From: an uncultured Kiritimatiellota bacterium
GTDB taxonomy: Bacteria > Verrucomicrobiota > Kiritimatiellia > RFP12 > UBA1067
NCBI GenBank assembly: GCA_934635385.1
Contig: CAKTZI010000002.1
Location: 124,001 to 188,000, forward strand
DNA: 64,000 nt
Reading direction: 5' to 3'
In this document: piece by piece, positions 34,096 to 41,966 of the stretch
How the letters are laid out: each line of letters opens with the position of its first letter
How positions within the stretch are numbered: position 1 is the first letter of the stretch
The notes under the pieces: model-generated
Database searches by the model: none
What the model was told of the DNA's origin: nothing
What the model saw: only the letters and a program-made list of their open reading frames with translations
Program-made: the position numbers and the translations under genes

Positions 34096-35746
34096 ACACG
34101 AATGTGCGGTGGCGCTTCTGCGCCTTCGCAAAGGCGCTTCCCATTACGCGACGGCCTACGGCGCGGCGGATTTCGGGGGGACGAAGCTTTCGCTTCTCCT
34201 TGAAAAGCAGCACAACCGGGGGCAGGACGGTGCGGGCGCGGTCACGCTGACGCTCACGCCCGAACCTGGCAAGCCCGCCTACAACGAGTTCAAGTCCGCC
34301 TCGGATCGTCCGCTGGCGGACTTGCTGTCACTCCTGGCCAAGCGGCGGCGGCTGTCCGAGACGCTGTTCCTCGGACACCTGCGCTATGCGACCTATGGGC
34401 GCGGCGACATCGGCTTCTGCCATCCGTTCGTGCATCGCGCCGCGCGGCTCAACCGCACGCTTTTCCTTGCGGGCAACTTCAACCTCACGAACACGCGCGA
34501 CCTCTTCGACGCCTACGTCGCGCTCGGCAAGTTCCCGGAATCGACGGCCGACGGCTACCTCATCTGCGAATGGCTCGCCGCGACGATGCTGAAGGCCGAG
34601 ATCGACGGCGAGACGGATCGGGGAAAGGTTCTCGTCGCGGCCCTGAAGGCGCTGCTGCCGAAGCTGGACGGCGCCTACACGCTCTGCGGCATGACGGGCG
34701 ACGGCTGGAGCTTCGCCGTCCGCGATCCGCACGGCATCCGGCCGGGCTACTGCCTCGTCACGGACGACGTGGCGGTCGTCGCGTCGGAGCGTCCGGCCAT
34801 CCAGGCGGCGTTCAACGCCCTGCCGGACGCGGTGCGCGAGCTCGTGCCCGGCGAGGCCCTGCTGGTCGCGCCGGACGGCGCGGTGCGTTTCGAGAAGATT
34901 CTCAATCCGGCGGCGCGGCGCAGCTGCGTCTTCGAGCGCATCTACTTCTCGCGCGCGAACGACGCGGACATCCATCGCGAGCGCAAGGCGCTCGGCGCGG
35001 CGCTCGCGAAGCCGCTCCTGAAGGCCGTGGACGGCGACCTCGCGAACACGTTCTTCAGCTACATCCCGAACTCGGCGCAGGTCGCGTTCCACGGGCTGCT
35101 GGAGGCGCTGTGGACGGAAGGTCTGGCGGAGGGGCGTCCCGTCCGCTTCGGGCAGATCGCGGTGAAGGACGCGAAGTTCCGCACGTTCATCGCGGATGCC
35201 GCCGCGCGCCGCGAGTTCTACCAGCACGTCTACGATGTCACCTACGGGCTTGTACGGCCGGGGACGGACACGCTCGTCGTCCTCGACGACTCGATCGTGC
35301 GCGGCAACACGATGAGGAACGCGATCCTGCCGATGCTCGACCGCCTCGGGCCGAAGCGCATCATCGTCGCGTCGTCCGCCCCGCCGATCTGCTATCCCGA
35401 CTGCTACGGCATCGACATGTCGACCCTTGGCGAGCTCGTCGCGTTCAAGGCCCTCGTCAATTTGGCCGGCGAGGCGGCGATTCGTGCGACGGACGACGTG
35501 CGGAAGATTTACGCACAGCATTCTCAGGATGCGCTGTCAGCGGAGATCGCGCGGCTCATCACGCCGCCCGGCATGAAGGCGCGGGTGGATGTCGTGTTCC
35601 AGACGATTGACGATCTCCATGCGTGTTGTCCGGACTCGGCGGGCGACTGGTATTTCACGGGGAACTACCCGACTGCCGGCGGTGTGCGCGTCCTGAAGGA
35701 GGCGCTCGCCAACTACCTCGCCCGCCGCGACGGCCGGTCGTACTGA
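34079..35746 (+). CDS. purF: Amidophosphoribosyltransferase PurF (Bacteroidetes-type)
   Basis: A 555-residue enzyme for the first committed purine step: PRPP plus glutamine to phosphoribosylamine. The N-terminus MSDTIKHEC has an 8-residue propeptide before the catalytic Cys9, followed by EKQHNRGQDGAGA and HLRYATYG of the class II glutaminase. The phosphoribosyl-transferase domain carries VVLDDSIVRGNT near residue 400. Size and propeptide resemble the longer Bacteroidetes-like form. It is preceded by a sigma-54 promoter and followed about 200 bp later by carA. Confidence 0.93.
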   Translation: MSDTIKHECAVALLRLRKGASHYATAYGAADFGGTKLSLLLEKQHNRGQDGAGAVTLTLTPEPGKPAYNEFKSASDRPLADLLSLLAKRRRLSETLFLGHLRYATYGRGDIGFCHPFVHRAARLNRTLFLAGNFNLTNTRDLFDAYVALGKFPESTADGYLICEWLAATMLKAEIDGETDRGKVLVAALKALLPKLDGAYTLCGMTGDGWSFAVRDPHGIRPGYCLVTDDVAVVASERPAIQAAFNALPDAVRELVPGEALLVAPDGAVRFEKILNPAARRSCVFERIYFSRANDADIHRERKALGAALAKPLLKAVDGDLANTFFSYIPNSAQVAFHGLLEALWTEGLAEGRPVRFGQIAVKDAKFRTFIADAAARREFYQHVYDVTYGLVRPGTDTLVVLDDSIVRGNTMRNAILPMLDRLGPKRIIVASSAPPICYPDCYGIDMSTLGELVAFKALVNLAGEAAIRATDDVRKIYAQHSQDALSAEIARLITPPGMKARVDVVFQTIDDLHACCPDSAGDWYFTGNYPTAGGVRVLKEALANYLARRDGRSY

Positions 35747-35768
35747 GCCGGAACGGAGTTTCACGTCT

Positions 35769-35795
35769 TGTAATTGGGCGACGGCGGCGTTTACA
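35769..35795 (+). promoter_or_regulatory. TGTAA...TTACA palindrome 1 upstream of carA (candidate enhancer)
   Basis: A 27-bp site with TGTAA and TTTACA half-sites in inverted orientation around a GC-rich centre. It is repeated at 35816-35842 with a shared outer frame (TGTAATT-GGCG). It lies about 120 bp upstream of the sigma-54 promoter, a usual enhancer distance. Confidence 0.5.
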
Positions 35796-35815
35796 GCATT
35801 GTGCCTTTCATATTC

Positions 35816-35842
35816 TGTAATTAGGCGGAGACGGTTTTTACA
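35816..35842 (+). promoter_or_regulatory. TGTAA...TTACA palindrome 2 upstream of carA (candidate enhancer)
   Basis: Same length and half-sites as the copy 47 bp upstream; its centre is about 75 bp from the -24 element. A related 26-bp site precedes glnN (59888-59913). Confidence 0.5.
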
Positions 35843-35903
35843 TTTATTGCAGAAGGTGTGGAAGCGGAAGAGTTCAATCCGTTCCTTCTTTTCTTTTTCG
35901 CTT

Positions 35904-35919
35904 TGGCATGGAATTTGCA
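35904..35919 (+). promoter_or_regulatory. Sigma-54 promoter of carA-pyrG-glmS
   Basis: TGGCATGGAATTTGCA: GG at 35905-35906 and GC at 35917-35918 with 10 bp between them. Transcription would begin near 35930, after an alternative in-frame ATG at 35908, which supports 35950 as the carA start. Confidence 0.72.
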
Positions 35920-35949
35920 AACCACCTTCAGAATGGAGGAGCGAGGATC

Positions 35950-37260
35950 ATGAAGAGCGAATTTGAAGCGAAGTGGCGGGCCGAGCGGGAGCGGAAGGCG
36001 TTTCTGGCGTTGGCGGATGGGACGATCTTTCACGGTGTGGCGTTTGGCGCGCGCGCAGACCGGTGCGGGGAAGTCGTCTTCAACACCGGCATGTGCGGGT
36101 ATCAGGAAATCCTGACGGATCCCTCCTACGCGGGGCAGTTCGTCACCCTCACCGCCGCCGAAGTCGGCAATTACGGTGTCAACCCCGAAGACGTCGAGTC
36201 CCGGGGCCTTTTTCTTTCGGGGCTGGTGATCGGCGACCTGACCGAGCCGTCGAACTACCGCGCGACGCAGTCGCTGGACGCCTACCTCAAGGCGAACGGC
36301 GTGCCGGGCATCTATGGCGTCGACACGCGCGCGCTGACGATCCACCTGCGGGAACACGGCAACCAGAAGGCGTTTCTGGGAAATGGTCGAATGGTCGAAT
36401 TGACGAATGATCGAATGGAGGACGCGGGGCTGGCGTCAGCAGAACGGACGGGTGTCGAAAAGGCGAAGAATTGGGAAGGGCTGGACGGACAGGACTATGC
36501 CAGTCGCGTGAGCTGCAAGGAGGCGTATGAGTTTGCTCTTGATGCGGGTCTTGTCTCACACGGAGCCACGGAGGCACGGAGAACAGGAGAGCCGGAACTC
36601 CGTGCCTCCGTGGCTCCGTGTGAGGTAAAAAGGCCCCCTCATGTTGTTTGTTACGATTTCGGCGTGAAGACGAACATCCTGCGGGAGCTGGCCGCGTTCG
36701 CGCACGTCACGGTCGTGCCGGCGCAGACGCCGGCGGCGGAGGTGCTGGCGATGGAGCCGGACGGCATCTTCCTCTCCAACGGCCCGGCCGATCCGGCGGC
36801 GGTCGGCTACGCGATCGAGAACATTCGGGCGATCTTGTCGTATGACCAAGCGATCCTTTCTGGTCATGAGGGACGTGAGGGGCAGGAGCGGCGCGAGGCT
36901 GGGCGGCAGAAGGTCGTTCCGCTGATGGGCATCTGCCTTGGGCATCAGCTCCTGTCGCTCGCGTGCGGGGCGAAAACGGGGCGGCTCAAGTTCGGCCACC
37001 ACGGGTGCAACCACCCCGTGAAGAACCTCGCGACGGGCAAGGTCGAGATCACGAGCCAGAACCACAACTTCGCGGTGCTGCCCGACTCGGTGCCGGACTG
37101 CCTGGAGGTCACGCACGTGAACCTCAACGACGGCTCCATCGAGGGCGTGCGGCACAGGGCGCTGCCGGCGTTCTCGGTGCAGTACCACCCGGAAAGCTGT
37201 CCCGGCCCGCACGACTCGAAGTATCTTTTCGACCAGTTTAGAAAGCTGATTTCAAAATGA
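35950..37260 (+). CDS. carA: Carbamoyl-phosphate synthase small subunit with in-frame repeat insertions
   Basis: A 436-residue glutaminase subunit feeding pyrimidine and arginine synthesis. The N-terminal domain (NTGMCGYQEILTDPSYAGQF) and class I amidotransferase domain (MGICLGHQLLSLA with the Cys, VQYHPES with His-Glu) are intact. GGAGGAGCGAGG precedes the ATG. Three segments absent from typical CarA are inserted in frame: an octamer array (36382-36413), a 70-bp element with perfect 27-bp inverted arms (36555-36624), and a Gly/Arg/Glu-rich stretch near 36865-36915. All lie in linkers around the glutaminase domain. carB is not adjacent; pyrG follows with an ATGA overlap. Confidence 0.92.
   Translation: MKSEFEAKWRAERERKAFLALADGTIFHGVAFGARADRCGEVVFNTGMCGYQEILTDPSYAGQFVTLTAAEVGNYGVNPEDVESRGLFLSGLVIGDLTEPSNYRATQSLDAYLKANGVPGIYGVDTRALTIHLREHGNQKAFLGNGRMVELTNDRMEDAGLASAERTGVEKAKNWEGLDGQDYASRVSCKEAYEFALDAGLVSHGATEARRTGEPELRASVAPCEVKRPPHVVCYDFGVKTNILRELAAFAHVTVVPAQTPAAEVLAMEPDGIFLSNGPADPAAVGYAIENIRAILSYDQAILSGHEGREGQERREAGRQKVVPLMGICLGHQLLSLACGAKTGRLKFGHHGCNHPVKNLATGKVEITSQNHNFAVLPDSVPDCLEVTHVNLNDGSIEGVRHRALPAFSVQYHPESCPGPHDSKYLFDQFRKLISK
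36382..36413 (+). repeat. Octanucleotide array in carA
   Basis: Four consecutive octamers (AATGGTCG twice, AATTGACG, AATGATCG) encode RMVELTNDRM within CarA. The length of 32 bp combined with flanking changes keeps the reading frame open. Confidence 0.75.
36555..36624 (+). repeat. Perfect 27-bp inverted repeat inside carA
   Basis: Left arm 36555-36581 and right arm 36598-36624 are exact reverse complements with a 16-nt spacer. The right arm is three CTCCGTGN octamers plus GAG. The element is translated in frame (SHGATEARRTGEPELRASV). Related octamers occur at 13641 and 62474. Confidence 0.9.
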
Positions 37261-38969
37261 AAAAGCCAGTCAAATACGTCTTCATCACCGGCGGCGTCGT
37301 GAGTTCCCTCGGCAAGGGCATCACGTCCGCCTCCCTCGCGCTCCTCCTGAAGAGCCGCGGCTACAAGGTCTTCATGCAGAAGCTCGATCCGTACCTGAAC
37401 GTCGATCCGGGCACGATGAGCCCCTACCAGCACGGCGAGGTGTTCGTGACGGACGACGGCGCCGAGACGGATCTCGACCTCGGTCACTACGAGCGGTTCG
37501 CGGGCGTGACGTGCTCGAAGGCGTCGAACTACACGTCGGGCCGCATCTACTCGGCCGTCCTCGCCCGTGAGCGCGCGGGCGGCTATCTCGGCGGGACGGT
37601 GCAGGTCGTGCCGCACATCACGAACGAGATCAAGGACGCGATTCGTTCCGCCGGTGAGCATGACTGCGACATCGTCCTCTGCGAGATCGGCGGCGTGTCG
37701 GGCGACATCGAGTCGCTGCCGTTCCTGGAGGCGGCGCGGCAGTTCCGGTTCGAGCACGGCATGGACAACACGTGCTTCGTGCACCTCACGCTCGTCCCCT
37801 ACCTGAAGGCGGCGGGCGAGCTGAAGACGAAACCCTCGCAGCATTCTGTCGGGCAGCTCCGCGCGATCGGCATCATTCCCGACATCCTCGTCTGCCGCAC
37901 GGAGATGACGATTCCGAAGGAACACCTCGAAAAGCTCGCGCTCTTCTGCAACGTGCGGCCGGAGCGCGTCATCGAGGAGAAGGACGTGACGGACTCCGTC
38001 TATGCGATTCCGCGCGAACTCCGCAAGCAGGGGCTGGACGAGGAAGTGCTGAAGCAGCTGCACCTCGACATCTGGCCGATCAAGCACACGGTGTGGGACA
38101 CGCTCGTCAAGAAGGCGACGCAGCCGAAGCGGAGCTGCACGATCGCGCTTGTCGGCAAGTACATCGCGATCCGCGACGCCTACAAGTCCGTCCACGAGGC
38201 CCTGCACCACGCGGGCATGGCGCACGACTGCAAGGTGAACGTGAAGTGCATCGAGGCGGAGGAGCTGGAAGCGGAAGTGAAAAGGAATAAGGAAGAAGGA
38301 AGAAGTGCGGACTGCAAGCTGCTTGCGGGCGTGGACGGGATTCTCGTGCCGGGCGGCTTCGGCAGCCGGGGCGTGCCGGGCAAGTGCCTCGCGATCAGGT
38401 ATGCGCGCGAACACAAGATCCCGTTCCTCGGCATCTGCCTCGGCATGCAGTGCACGGCCATCGAGTATGCGCGCGATGTCGTCGGCTGGGCGGACGCGAA
38501 CTCAACGGAGTTCGACCCGAAGACGACGCACCCGGTGATTGACCTCATGGAGACGCAGAAGGGCGTCACGCAGAAGGGCGGCACGATGCGGCTCGGCGCG
38601 TACCCGTGCGTCGTCAAGAAGGGGACTTTGGCCTTTAAACTGTATGATCGGGCGGGGTGGAACAGTGGAAAGGTGGAAAAGTGGAATGGCGAGAAGTGCG
38701 GCGGCCTGATGATTTCCGAACGCCATCGCCACCGCTATGAGCTGGGCTACGACACGGAGGGGCGCCAGGCGCTGGAGGCGGCGGGGCTGAAGGTGTCCGG
38801 CACGTCACCGGACGGCAAGCTTGTCGAGATCGTCGAGCTGCCGGACCATCCGTATTTCATCGCGGGCCAGTTCCATCCGGAGTTCAAGTCGCGCCCGACC
38901 GCGCCGCATCCGCTTTTCGACGGACTCGTCACGGCGGCGCTGAAGCAGAAGAAAGATCAGAAGAAGTAA
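37257..38969 (+). CDS. pyrG: CTP synthase
   Basis: A 570-residue enzyme converting UTP to CTP with glutamine. The synthetase domain begins YVFITGGVVSSLGKGITSAS and the glutaminase domain holds GICLGMQCTAIEYAR (nucleophile Cys) and FHPEFKSRP (His/Glu). The ATG overlaps the carA stop (ATGA). An in-frame run of four GTGGAANN octamers (38657-38688) encodes WNSGKVEKWNG in the C-terminal domain, and a Lys/Glu-rich linker (near 38280-38310) is also repeat-like. Both sit outside the catalytic core. Confidence 0.95.
   Translation: MKKPVKYVFITGGVVSSLGKGITSASLALLLKSRGYKVFMQKLDPYLNVDPGTMSPYQHGEVFVTDDGAETDLDLGHYERFAGVTCSKASNYTSGRIYSAVLARERAGGYLGGTVQVVPHITNEIKDAIRSAGEHDCDIVLCEIGGVSGDIESLPFLEAARQFRFEHGMDNTCFVHLTLVPYLKAAGELKTKPSQHSVGQLRAIGIIPDILVCRTEMTIPKEHLEKLALFCNVRPERVIEEKDVTDSVYAIPRELRKQGLDEEVLKQLHLDIWPIKHTVWDTLVKKATQPKRSCTIALVGKYIAIRDAYKSVHEALHHAGMAHDCKVNVKCIEAEELEAEVKRNKEEGRSADCKLLAGVDGILVPGGFGSRGVPGKCLAIRYAREHKIPFLGICLGMQCTAIEYARDVVGWADANSTEFDPKTTHPVIDLMETQKGVTQKGGTMRLGAYPCVVKKGTLAFKLYDRAGWNSGKVEKWNGEKCGGLMISERHRHRYELGYDTEGRQALEAAGLKVSGTSPDGKLVEIVELPDHPYFIAGQFHPEFKSRPTAPHPLFDGLVTAALKQKKDQKK
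38657..38688 (+). repeat. Octanucleotide array in pyrG
   Basis: GTGGAACA, GTGGAAAG, GTGGAAAA, GTGGAATG in tandem, translated in frame. Same unit length as the carA array but a different octamer. Confidence 0.8.
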
Positions 38970-38981
38970 GGAGGGCGTCCC

Positions 38982-40826
38982 ATGTGCGGCATCGTCGGAT
39001 TCTCCAGTCACACGCAGAGCGCGTGCCGTCCGCTCGTCAACGGCCTGCGTCGGCTCGAATACCGGGGCTACGATTCGGCGGGCGTCGCCCTGGAGTCGGC
39101 GGACGACCTGCGCGTCTTCAAGCGGACGGGCAAGGTCGCCGAACTTGACCGTCTGCTGGCGCGCGAGCTGCCGGAGGCTGAACGCGGACGCTACACGCTG
39201 GGCATCGCCCACACGCGCTGGGCGACGCACGGGCTGCCGACGGAGGCGAACGCGCATCCGCAGGTCGCGGACGGCGGGCGGCTCGCGCTCGTCCACAACG
39301 GCATCATCGAGAACTACGCCGCCCTGCGCGCCAAGCTGGAGAAGCGCGGCTGCGCCTTCGTCTCGCAGACGGACACCGAGGTGCTCGCGCACCTGATCGC
39401 GACGTTCGACACGGGCGACTTCATGACGGCCGTCTCGCAGGCCCTGAAGCAGGTCGAGGGCACCTACGGCCTCGCCGTCATTTCCCTGCGCCATCCGGGC
39501 GAGATGATTGTCGCGCGTAAGGGCTCGCCGCTCGTGATCGGCGTCGGCGAAGGCTCGACCGTCGTCGCGAGCGATGTCTCGGCCATCGTCTCCTACACGC
39601 GGCAGGTCATCTACCTCGACGACGGCGACATCGCCCGCATCACGCCGGAGGGGGCCGACGTCTTCACGCTCGACAACGCGCCCGTCTCCCGCGACGTCCA
39701 GGTGGTCGACTGGGACGCCGACGCGGCGGAGAAGGGCGGCTACGCCCACTTCATGCTCAAGGAGATCTTCGAGCAGCCGGAGGCCCTGCGCAACACGATT
39801 CGCGGACGCCTCGACCGGCAGGGCGGGACGGCCGTCCTCGCGGGCCTCAACCTGCCGCCGCGCGAACTCGCGACGATCCGCCGCGCCGTCATCATCGGCT
39901 GCGGGACGTCGCTCCATGCGGGCATGGTCGGCAAGTATCTTTTCGAGTCGCTCGCGGACTTGCCGACGAGCGCCGAGCAGGCGGCGGAGTTCCGCTACTG
40001 CAACCCGATCATCGGGCCGAACGACTGGGCGATCGCGCTCTCCCAGTCGGGCGAGACGGCGGACACGCTTGCGGCCGTGCGCGAGTCGATCGGCAAGGGC
40101 GCGCTCGTTTCGGCCGTCTGCAACGTCGTCGGCTCGACGATTGCGCGCGCGGCGGGGCGCGGCGTCTACCTGCACGCGGAGCCGGAGATTTCCGTCGCCT
40201 CGACGAAGGCGTTCACGGCGCAGGTCGTCGTCCTCCTCATGATGGCGCTGAAGCTGGGCCGCACGCGGCGGCTCTCGCGCGAGGAGGGGCTGGGCCTCTG
40301 CGCGGAGATTGCCGCGCTGCCGGAGCTTGTCGCCGAGGTGCTGAAGGAGAACGACCGCATCGCGGCCGTCGCGGCGAAGTACGCGCAGGCGAACGACATG
40401 TTCTTCCTCGGGCGCGGCATCCTCTATCCGACGGCGCTCGAGGGCGCGCTCAAGATGAAGGAGATCTCGTATGTCCACGCCGAGGGGTACCAGGCGGCCG
40501 AGCTCAAGCACGGGCCGATCGCGCTCCTCGGACGCGAGACGCCGGTCGTGGCACTGCTGAACGACATTCCGGGCAAGGAGAAGACGCTCGGCAACGTGCA
40601 GGAGTGCCGCGCGCGGCAGGCGCCGGTCATCGGCATCGTGACGCAGGGCGACGACGACGCGGCGGCCCCCTGCGACGACGTGTTGCGCGTACCCCGCACG
40701 AGCGCGGCGTGCGCGCCGGTCGTCACGGCGGTCGCCCTGCAGCTTCTGGCCTATCACGTGGCGCGGATTCGCGGCTGCGAGATCGACCAGCCGCGCAACC
40801 TCGCGAAGTCCGTCACCGTGGAGTGA
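38982..40826 (+). CDS. glmS: Glutamine-fructose-6-phosphate aminotransferase
   Basis: A 614-residue enzyme making glucosamine-6-phosphate for peptidoglycan and lipopolysaccharide. It starts MCGIVGFSS with the catalytic Cys at position 2 after Met removal. The class II glutaminase (LEYRGYDSAGVAL, GIAHTRWATHG) is followed by two SIS isomerase domains (CGTSLHAGMVGKYLF, LSQSGETADTLAA) and ends PRNLAKSVTVE. GGAGGG precedes the ATG, 12 bp behind pyrG, so there is no room for a glmS ribozyme. It is the fourth consecutive glutamine-dependent amidotransferase of the cluster. Confidence 0.96.
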   Translation: MCGIVGFSSHTQSACRPLVNGLRRLEYRGYDSAGVALESADDLRVFKRTGKVAELDRLLARELPEAERGRYTLGIAHTRWATHGLPTEANAHPQVADGGRLALVHNGIIENYAALRAKLEKRGCAFVSQTDTEVLAHLIATFDTGDFMTAVSQALKQVEGTYGLAVISLRHPGEMIVARKGSPLVIGVGEGSTVVASDVSAIVSYTRQVIYLDDGDIARITPEGADVFTLDNAPVSRDVQVVDWDADAAEKGGYAHFMLKEIFEQPEALRNTIRGRLDRQGGTAVLAGLNLPPRELATIRRAVIIGCGTSLHAGMVGKYLFESLADLPTSAEQAAEFRYCNPIIGPNDWAIALSQSGETADTLAAVRESIGKGALVSAVCNVVGSTIARAAGRGVYLHAEPEISVASTKAFTAQVVVLLMMALKLGRTRRLSREEGLGLCAEIAALPELVAEVLKENDRIAAVAAKYAQANDMFFLGRGILYPTALEGALKMKEISYVHAEGYQAAELKHGPIALLGRETPVVALLNDIPGKEKTLGNVQECRARQAPVIGIVTQGDDDAAAPCDDVLRVPRTSAACAPVVTAVALQLLAYHVARIRGCEIDQPRNLAKSVTVE

Positions 40827-40829
40827 GCG

Positions 40830-41741
40830 TCAGCCCCTCTTCAGGGCGGCGGCGAGGATGAGGACGACCCCGGCGATGGACCAGGGGTCGGGAACCTGCC
40901 CGAAGAGCGCGAAGCCGAATGCCGCCGTGAAGAGGATGTTCGTGTAGTCGTAGACGGCGATGTCACGCGGCGCGGCAAAGCGATAGGCGAGGGTGATGCC
41001 GAACTGGCCGAGGGCGGCGCCGCCGCCGGCCCCCAGCAGGATCAGGACCTGCGCGGCGGTCATCGCGTCGAAGCGGTGCATCATGAACGGCACGGACGCG
41101 AGGCAGGAGAACGCGCTGAAGAAGAGGATGATGAAGGCGCTGGAGAGGCGTTCCCTGCCGAGCGCGTGCAGGGCCGTGTAGGCGGCACCGGCCGCAATGC
41201 CGCCGAGGAGCCCCATCAGGAGGGGAAAGGCGGCTTCGCCCGCGAAACCGGGCTTGGCGATCAGCAGGACGCCGCCAAAGGCGAGCAGAAGCCTCCCGAC
41301 GGTCTTTCGGCTGACGCGCTCTCGGAGGAAGAGCCAGGCGAAGAGGACGGTGAAGAAGGGCGCGGTCTTGTTCAGGGTCTGTCCCTCGGCGATGGAGATG
41401 CGGCCGAGGGCGTAGAAGTTTGCGAAGATGCCGACCGTGCCGAGAACGCTGCGCAAGACGAGCAGACGCCACGTCCGCGCGGGGACAGGCCCTTGTGGCG
41501 GCATGCGGGCGGCGGGGTCTGTCCCCCGGCCGATGGGGTCTGTCCCCGGCTTGCGGACGCGCGACTCCTGCAGGAAGACGGCGAGCGCGACGGCGAACGC
41601 GAGGGCGTTTCGGAAGAAGCTCTTCTGGAAGCTGGAGACCGGCGCGCCGAAGTCGTCGCAGAGCCGCACGCAGGCGGCCATGACGGCAAAACCCAGCGCA
41701 CTGGCGACGATGCAGACGATTCCTTTGCCTTTGTTGCTCAT
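40830..41741 (-). CDS. EamA/DMT-family permease with in-frame repeats
   Basis: A 303-residue membrane protein with ten predicted helices in two EamA halves (IVCIVASALGFAVMAACVR, SIAEGQTLNKTAPFFTVLFA, GAALGQFGITLAYRFAAPRD). Substrates of this family are amino acids, nucleosides or other small metabolites. The loop after helix 2 contains three copies of the GGGGACAGGCCCC/GGGGTCTGTCCCC repeat (41481-41547) translated as KPGTDPIGRGTDPAARMPPQ. The promoter TATAAT is at 41758-41753 on the minus strand. Its stop is 3 bp from that of glmS, in convergent orientation. Confidence 0.85.
   Translation of the reverse strand: MSNKGKGIVCIVASALGFAVMAACVRLCDDFGAPVSSFQKSFFRNALAFAVALAVFLQESRVRKPGTDPIGRGTDPAARMPPQGPVPARTWRLLVLRSVLGTVGIFANFYALGRISIAEGQTLNKTAPFFTVLFAWLFLRERVSRKTVGRLLLAFGGVLLIAKPGFAGEAAFPLLMGLLGGIAAGAAYTALHALGRERLSSAFIILFFSAFSCLASVPFMMHRFDAMTAAQVLILLGAGGGAALGQFGITLAYRFAAPRDIAVYDYTNILFTAAFGFALFGQVPDPWSIAGVVLILAAALKRG
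41481..41547 (+). repeat. Triple GGGGACAGGCCCC-family repeat inside the EamA gene
   Basis: GGGGACAGGCCCT (41481-41493), GGGGTCTGTCCCC (41514-41526) and GGGGTCTGTCCCC (41535-41547), all read through in frame by the permease gene. Confidence 0.8.
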
Positions 41742-41786
41742 ACAGGTCGCGTATTATACCCTATTCCGCATTCCGGCGATACCCCC

Positions 41787-41816
41787 TTGCGTTCGGCTCC
41801 GCATTTATGGTATACT
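41787..41816 (+). promoter_or_regulatory. Promoter of tRNA-Thr-tuf
   Basis: TTGCGT (41787-41792), an 18-bp spacer and TATACT (41811-41816) with TGG before it. The tRNA begins 25 bp downstream. Confidence 0.6.
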
Positions 41817-41840
41817 ATGCGAGTTTTCGTCTCGAAAGAG

Positions 41841-41916
<76 letters not shown>

Positions 41917-41966
41917 TTCGGGGCGAAGGACAAGCAAAAACGAACAACTCACAGGAGTAATTAGCA

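Noticed and set aside
35908..35949. Upstream in-frame ATG for carA at 35908
   Set aside because: It sits inside the sigma-54 -24/-12 region, before the predicted start of transcription, and has no ribosome-binding site; the ATG at 35950 has GGAGGAGCG.
36555..36624. The 27-bp inverted repeat in carA as a transcription terminator
   Set aside because: It lies inside an intact reading frame, lacks a T-run, and the same octamers occur elsewhere outside gene ends.
38970..38981. glmS ribozyme
   Set aside because: Only 12 bp separate pyrG and glmS, too little for the ribozyme.
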